Below the pieces are notes generated by a model. That model searched no databases. It was not told where the DNA came from and saw only the letters and a program-made list of their open reading frames with translations. 64,000 nt of DNA. Source: Otis tarda (taxonomy: Eukaryota > Chordata > Aves > Otidiformes > Otididae). The stretch lies in contig CM048554.1 of NCBI GenBank assembly GCA_026413225.1, forward strand, positions 74,640,463-74,704,462, written 5' to 3'. Made by a program: the position numbers and the translations under genes. Below are positions 60,648-64,000 of this stretch, piece by piece; the stretch's first letter is position 1, and every line of letters starts with the position of its first letter.

Positions 60648-63074
60648 GATTTAGGACAACATTAAATTACAGCCCTCTGGGATGAAGGAAGAATCTGTCA
60701 AGGAATTTAGACCTGAAAGTGTGACTGAGGCACTGTTACTGAGCACAGTTGTTGGAACAGTGATGTTCAAATATGGAGACATCTGCACAACTTATTTTGA
60801 AACTGCTTAAAAAGGTTCCTTCTCATTATGACCATTTTTTCTGGCTCTTGTCATGTTCAGATATAACTAATTATGGAAATGTTTGCAATCCTTTATCTCC
60901 AGCATGACTGGAAACAAGAAATATGGGTGCTTACCATAAAAGATTTTTTTTTTTTCGGTAGGGAAATTAATTTAGATAAATACAGTTCCCTGTATTTTTG
61001 CAAGCCTGTGAAATTTCTAGTCTTCTACATTCATCTTTAAAAAAATGAAACAAATTCTCCTATAAGCTCAATGTGATATTGCTTATTGTTTTGAATTGAA
61101 GGCACTTTCAGTACTTAGCTGAAGCATATCAAGGTCAAGTTTAAGTAGGCTTCTGAAAGTTTGGTACACTTTTAATAAGCATCAACCAGTCATGCATACT
61201 TCTCAGTCCTTTGCATCTGTTTTCAATTGGAAGTGAATGTCAATTCTATTACCAGCCAAGATTAGCCAGTAGAGGTAAAGGGAAAAAGGATCTCCCACCT
61301 ATGCCCCAGCAGGAAAATGGTTGTGCACATTGCCAGAGTGTGGAATTCATTAGATCCATTGCTGCTGGCAACTTCTAAGGAACTGAATAAATCACTAAGT
61401 CCTACACTTTCTGTTTAGAAAGGCTTCACTCAGGCAAGAGGACAAGCAACTTGTTTTTCAGCAGATTAGGTGTAAGCAGTTCAGGGCCATCTGAAGAATT
61501 TAGCTGTGTACAACTGAAACTAAGGATGCCATGAAAATGTCCTCATATTTGTTTTCATTCAAAATTTTCTTAGATAGTACCTTGGTCAATGAGAGAAGAA
61601 ACTAGAGACCTCTCTGAAATCTCTACAACTTTGCAAGCTAACATATCAGAAATGCAGAACAGCACCATTCACAAGTGTGATTAGTAACAATTTTTATTTT
61701 CCAAAGCAGATTAAGCCTCCATTCAAATCAGGTTTCCATTAAAGGGTCAGGTTTCATGCAAAAATGCAAAGACTAACTCCTGTCCTAAAGTTAAAGATGT
61801 CTACCAGAAGCCAAGTCGTACCCTCTGGATATCTATTCTGTATAATATTGTGAGTTCTCATCATTGTTTCACAAATCTCATAATATTTCTTAGTTTATAA
61901 ACCTCATCTCTTCAAGTCAGGACAAAGTAGACTGATTTCACATTTCATTCTGCTCATTTTACCGTAAAGGCACCACAATTAAAGAAGAAAAATTGTAAAC
62001 ATAAATATCACATAAGATAATAGCACTATGCAGAAGTAATGCCTATATGATCTCAGTGGGATCAAGGAAAAGGGTCTTGCCATTTTCAGCGGATGATCGA
62101 TTGTGAATTATGTATTTGTAAATAACAGTATTACTATGAAAGTGATTATATTTTTTTAATTTGCTAAGAGGTTAAAGAAGAATTTAAAGAATACAGTCCT
62201 TGAAGGAGGAATCCTTTAATGAACTTTGTAGAAATAAATTAGTTTTTCTAGGAAAGGATTAAAAAATAAAGCCTTGTAATGTTTTTTCTCTCTGCAAGGC
62301 AGAAAGAATTGACATTAAAAAAAATGAAGACTCCTTGGAAAATATTAAGATGGTAAATACTTTTTCTGAAAAGTCAGATTGACTATGCCCACAACCTTAA
62401 TTTGCAAGCCTTGAGTACAAGTGCTATGTTATAGTCTTTATTAACTATAGAGATGGAAACTTTTACGACAGCCTTCCTTTTTCTTTCAGTGCTTAGGGCA
62501 GAACAGTGTTCACTGAAAGAGATGCCAGATATTGCCTTTTATCAGTTTCTTCTGTGTTCCCTTTGTCCATGTGGTACCTTCTGGCACTCACATTGCACAG
62601 TGAGAACTGTAATTCAGGTTCCCTCCGCTCTGCCCTATGGAGCTGGCTCTGTCAATGGAGGGCAAATCCTGTGATGCAAAATCATTTCTCTGCTGAAAGC
62701 ATAATATAGACAGTGTCTTCTGGCAGTCACGGGACTACTAGAGCATCACAGGATGCACAATCTGGCCTTGCAAGGGGGTGTGTCCAAACTTCAAAATCCT
62801 TGAAATAATAGTTTCATGATGCGTCATAATGTTGAAATGATTCAACATACAGAAGTTTATCTATAAAAATATTCCATCTTTAAACTTTATGTCCTGATTC
62901 AGGAACAAAAATATTTTGAAGTGTTTGCAAAGCAAAAAAAAATCTAACCCATCTTTTCTTGCTGTTCTTAGCATTACTGCATATAAATTTATCACCTATT
63001 AATAGCCAGCCACTAGACAGACATGCCCATTGCTTCAAAGAGTTTTCAAACAGATAAAGTCTGAGAGGAAGAAA
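60648..63074. other. AT-rich single-copy DNA, no gene recognised
   Basis: No coding exon, RNA gene or clear repeat was seen beyond short T and A runs (near 60945 and 62317). Two overlapping plus frames of about 70 codons at 62.45-62.71 kb have no known motif. Confidence 0.6.
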
Positions 63075-63238
63075 ACCCTGTTATCTTCATATTGCAGATT
63101 GGGAACTAAGGCACAAAAAAAAAAAAAATATTAGGTGGCTTGCATAAGTGTATCCAGGAAGGTTTCAACAGACCCAGAAATTGAACCTGAAGTAGAAGAC
63201 TGTTCTTGCAACCATCTAATCTTCTGGAAGTATTGCTA
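63075..63238 (-). mobile_element. MIR-like SINE remnant with internal A expansion
   Basis: The order of words fits the reverse complement of a MIR element: GCAGATTGGGAACTAAGGCAC, GTGGCTTGCATAAGTGTATC, CAGACCCAGAAATTGAACCT and AACCATCTAATCTT, against the usual 'cagatggggaactgaggcac', 'tgacttgcccaaggtcaca', 'gaattgaaccc' and 'taaccactagacc'. After GGCAC the expected 'agaga' has become a run of 14 A (63115-63128). Divergence is high, and the ends are approximate. Confidence 0.75.
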
Positions 63239-64000
63239 GTCTTGCAGCAATATTCCTTTTTTATCTTGCTCAAAGGTTTTCGAACACTCTTTTCACTTTC
63301 TGATCTGTCTTCCTCAAAGGTATGTTTTGTTCTTAATTTCAGGAACTGAAAGCAACGAAACCAATCATATGAATAAAACTACAAAAAGTAGGTATAATGC
63401 TTTGCAGCATTTCTGCTCGCATGATAAATGTAAGGGTTATGAGGTATGTATTTCCTGTTTGCTCAGAGAGCAGGGATGAAAAATAAGCTCTCCTGTAACT
63501 GCCCTGTTTGCAAACTACCTTAGATCAGCATATGCCCCATGTCTCGGTGGGCTGTTTCATTATTCTAAACAAATCGACATCTCCTGTAAAGGGAAACCAG
63601 GAAGAAGGAGTGATATTTTCAATTTGGGTCACTGGATTAAAACAGCTGAGGTTATGAACATATTTTTTGCAAGACATCTGTAGTACCACTGTCTCAAAAT
63701 GGTCCCTTCTGGAAAGATAGGAGCTCCGTCACCTGTAGGAACAAGTGATGATGCATTTTTCCTTAAAAGCAGCAACAAGGGAATGCTCTGCTTTCCCATA
63801 CACCAGGGTGCATGCAGACAATGAATTGGTTGCAGCTGCCTCATCCTCTCTGCCACCAATCAGCCAAAAGCCAGGAGCTGATCTGACCTGGAGGCCATAT
63901 TCCTTTACTGTCCAATTGCAATGATACCTCATCTAGCTGTTGTTCTTGGTTTTATGCAGTTTTAGAAATATACTGTTGAAGTTGCAACACATGCTCAGAG
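63239..64000. other. single-copy DNA at the window end, no gene recognised
   Basis: Two overlapping minus frames of 67 and 76 codons (63.63-63.93 kb) are the only longer ones and show no known motif. Nothing else was seen. Confidence 0.5.

Overview
This window looks like nuclear DNA of a bird. It is an AT-rich, CpG-poor vertebrate background with few transposons. Three CR1 LINE 3' ends carry the avian ATTCTATG-type tail, there are remnants of old amniote MIR-type SINEs, and one betaretrovirus-like (ERVK-type) LTR has a lysine-tRNA primer-binding site. No bacterial, plasmid or organelle features are present. I could not recognise any protein-coding exon, tRNA, rRNA or CRISPR array. The many short open frames look like chance, and the longest two lie inside LTR or CR1-free repeat DNA. 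The window is best read as intergenic sequence or the inside of a very large intron. A short, diverged exon could still be hidden, because no homology search was possible.

Layout. 1-5146: AT-rich single-copy DNA with a (TAA)n(CAA)n microsatellite. 5147-5785: a CR1 on the minus strand with the end of its reverse-transcriptase ORF. 5786-16049: single-copy DNA, GC-richer at about 13.5-15.0 kb, with a 29-bp alternating purine/pyrimidine tract at 15355. 16050-16475: two MIR-like SINE remnants in the same direction. 16476-42544: a long stretch without recognisable genes, GC-richer at 18.2-22.1 kb and 29.2-29.7 kb, with palindromic structures near 34.3 and 34.8 kb. 42545-44340: a 1786-bp rearranged endogenous retroviral element between 5-bp target duplications. 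45236-45575: a second CR1, on the plus strand. 45576-60576: single-copy DNA with homopolymers and simple repeats. 60577-60647: a CR1 stub. 63075-63238: a MIR-like remnant on the minus strand.

The most unusual object is the retroviral element at 42550-44335. Read on the minus strand it has a full 1139-bp LTR, a 7-nt gap, an 18-nt primer-binding site for tRNA-Lys and about 250 bp of leader. It then ends not in gag but in an inverted copy of the first 346 bp of the same LTR. Both outer ends are therefore U3 ends, and both are flanked by the same 5-bp duplication, CTCTG. This suggests the palindromic molecule existed before it was integrated. The outer 300 bp of the two arms are identical, while the inner 46 bp hold six differences. 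The junction carries an extra copy of a small U3 segment around the TATA-like box. Two inward-facing U3 promoters and a 346-bp inverted repeat make it a candidate source of double-stranded RNA. Whether it is a single event or a multiplying family can be tested by searching the host genome for the junction.
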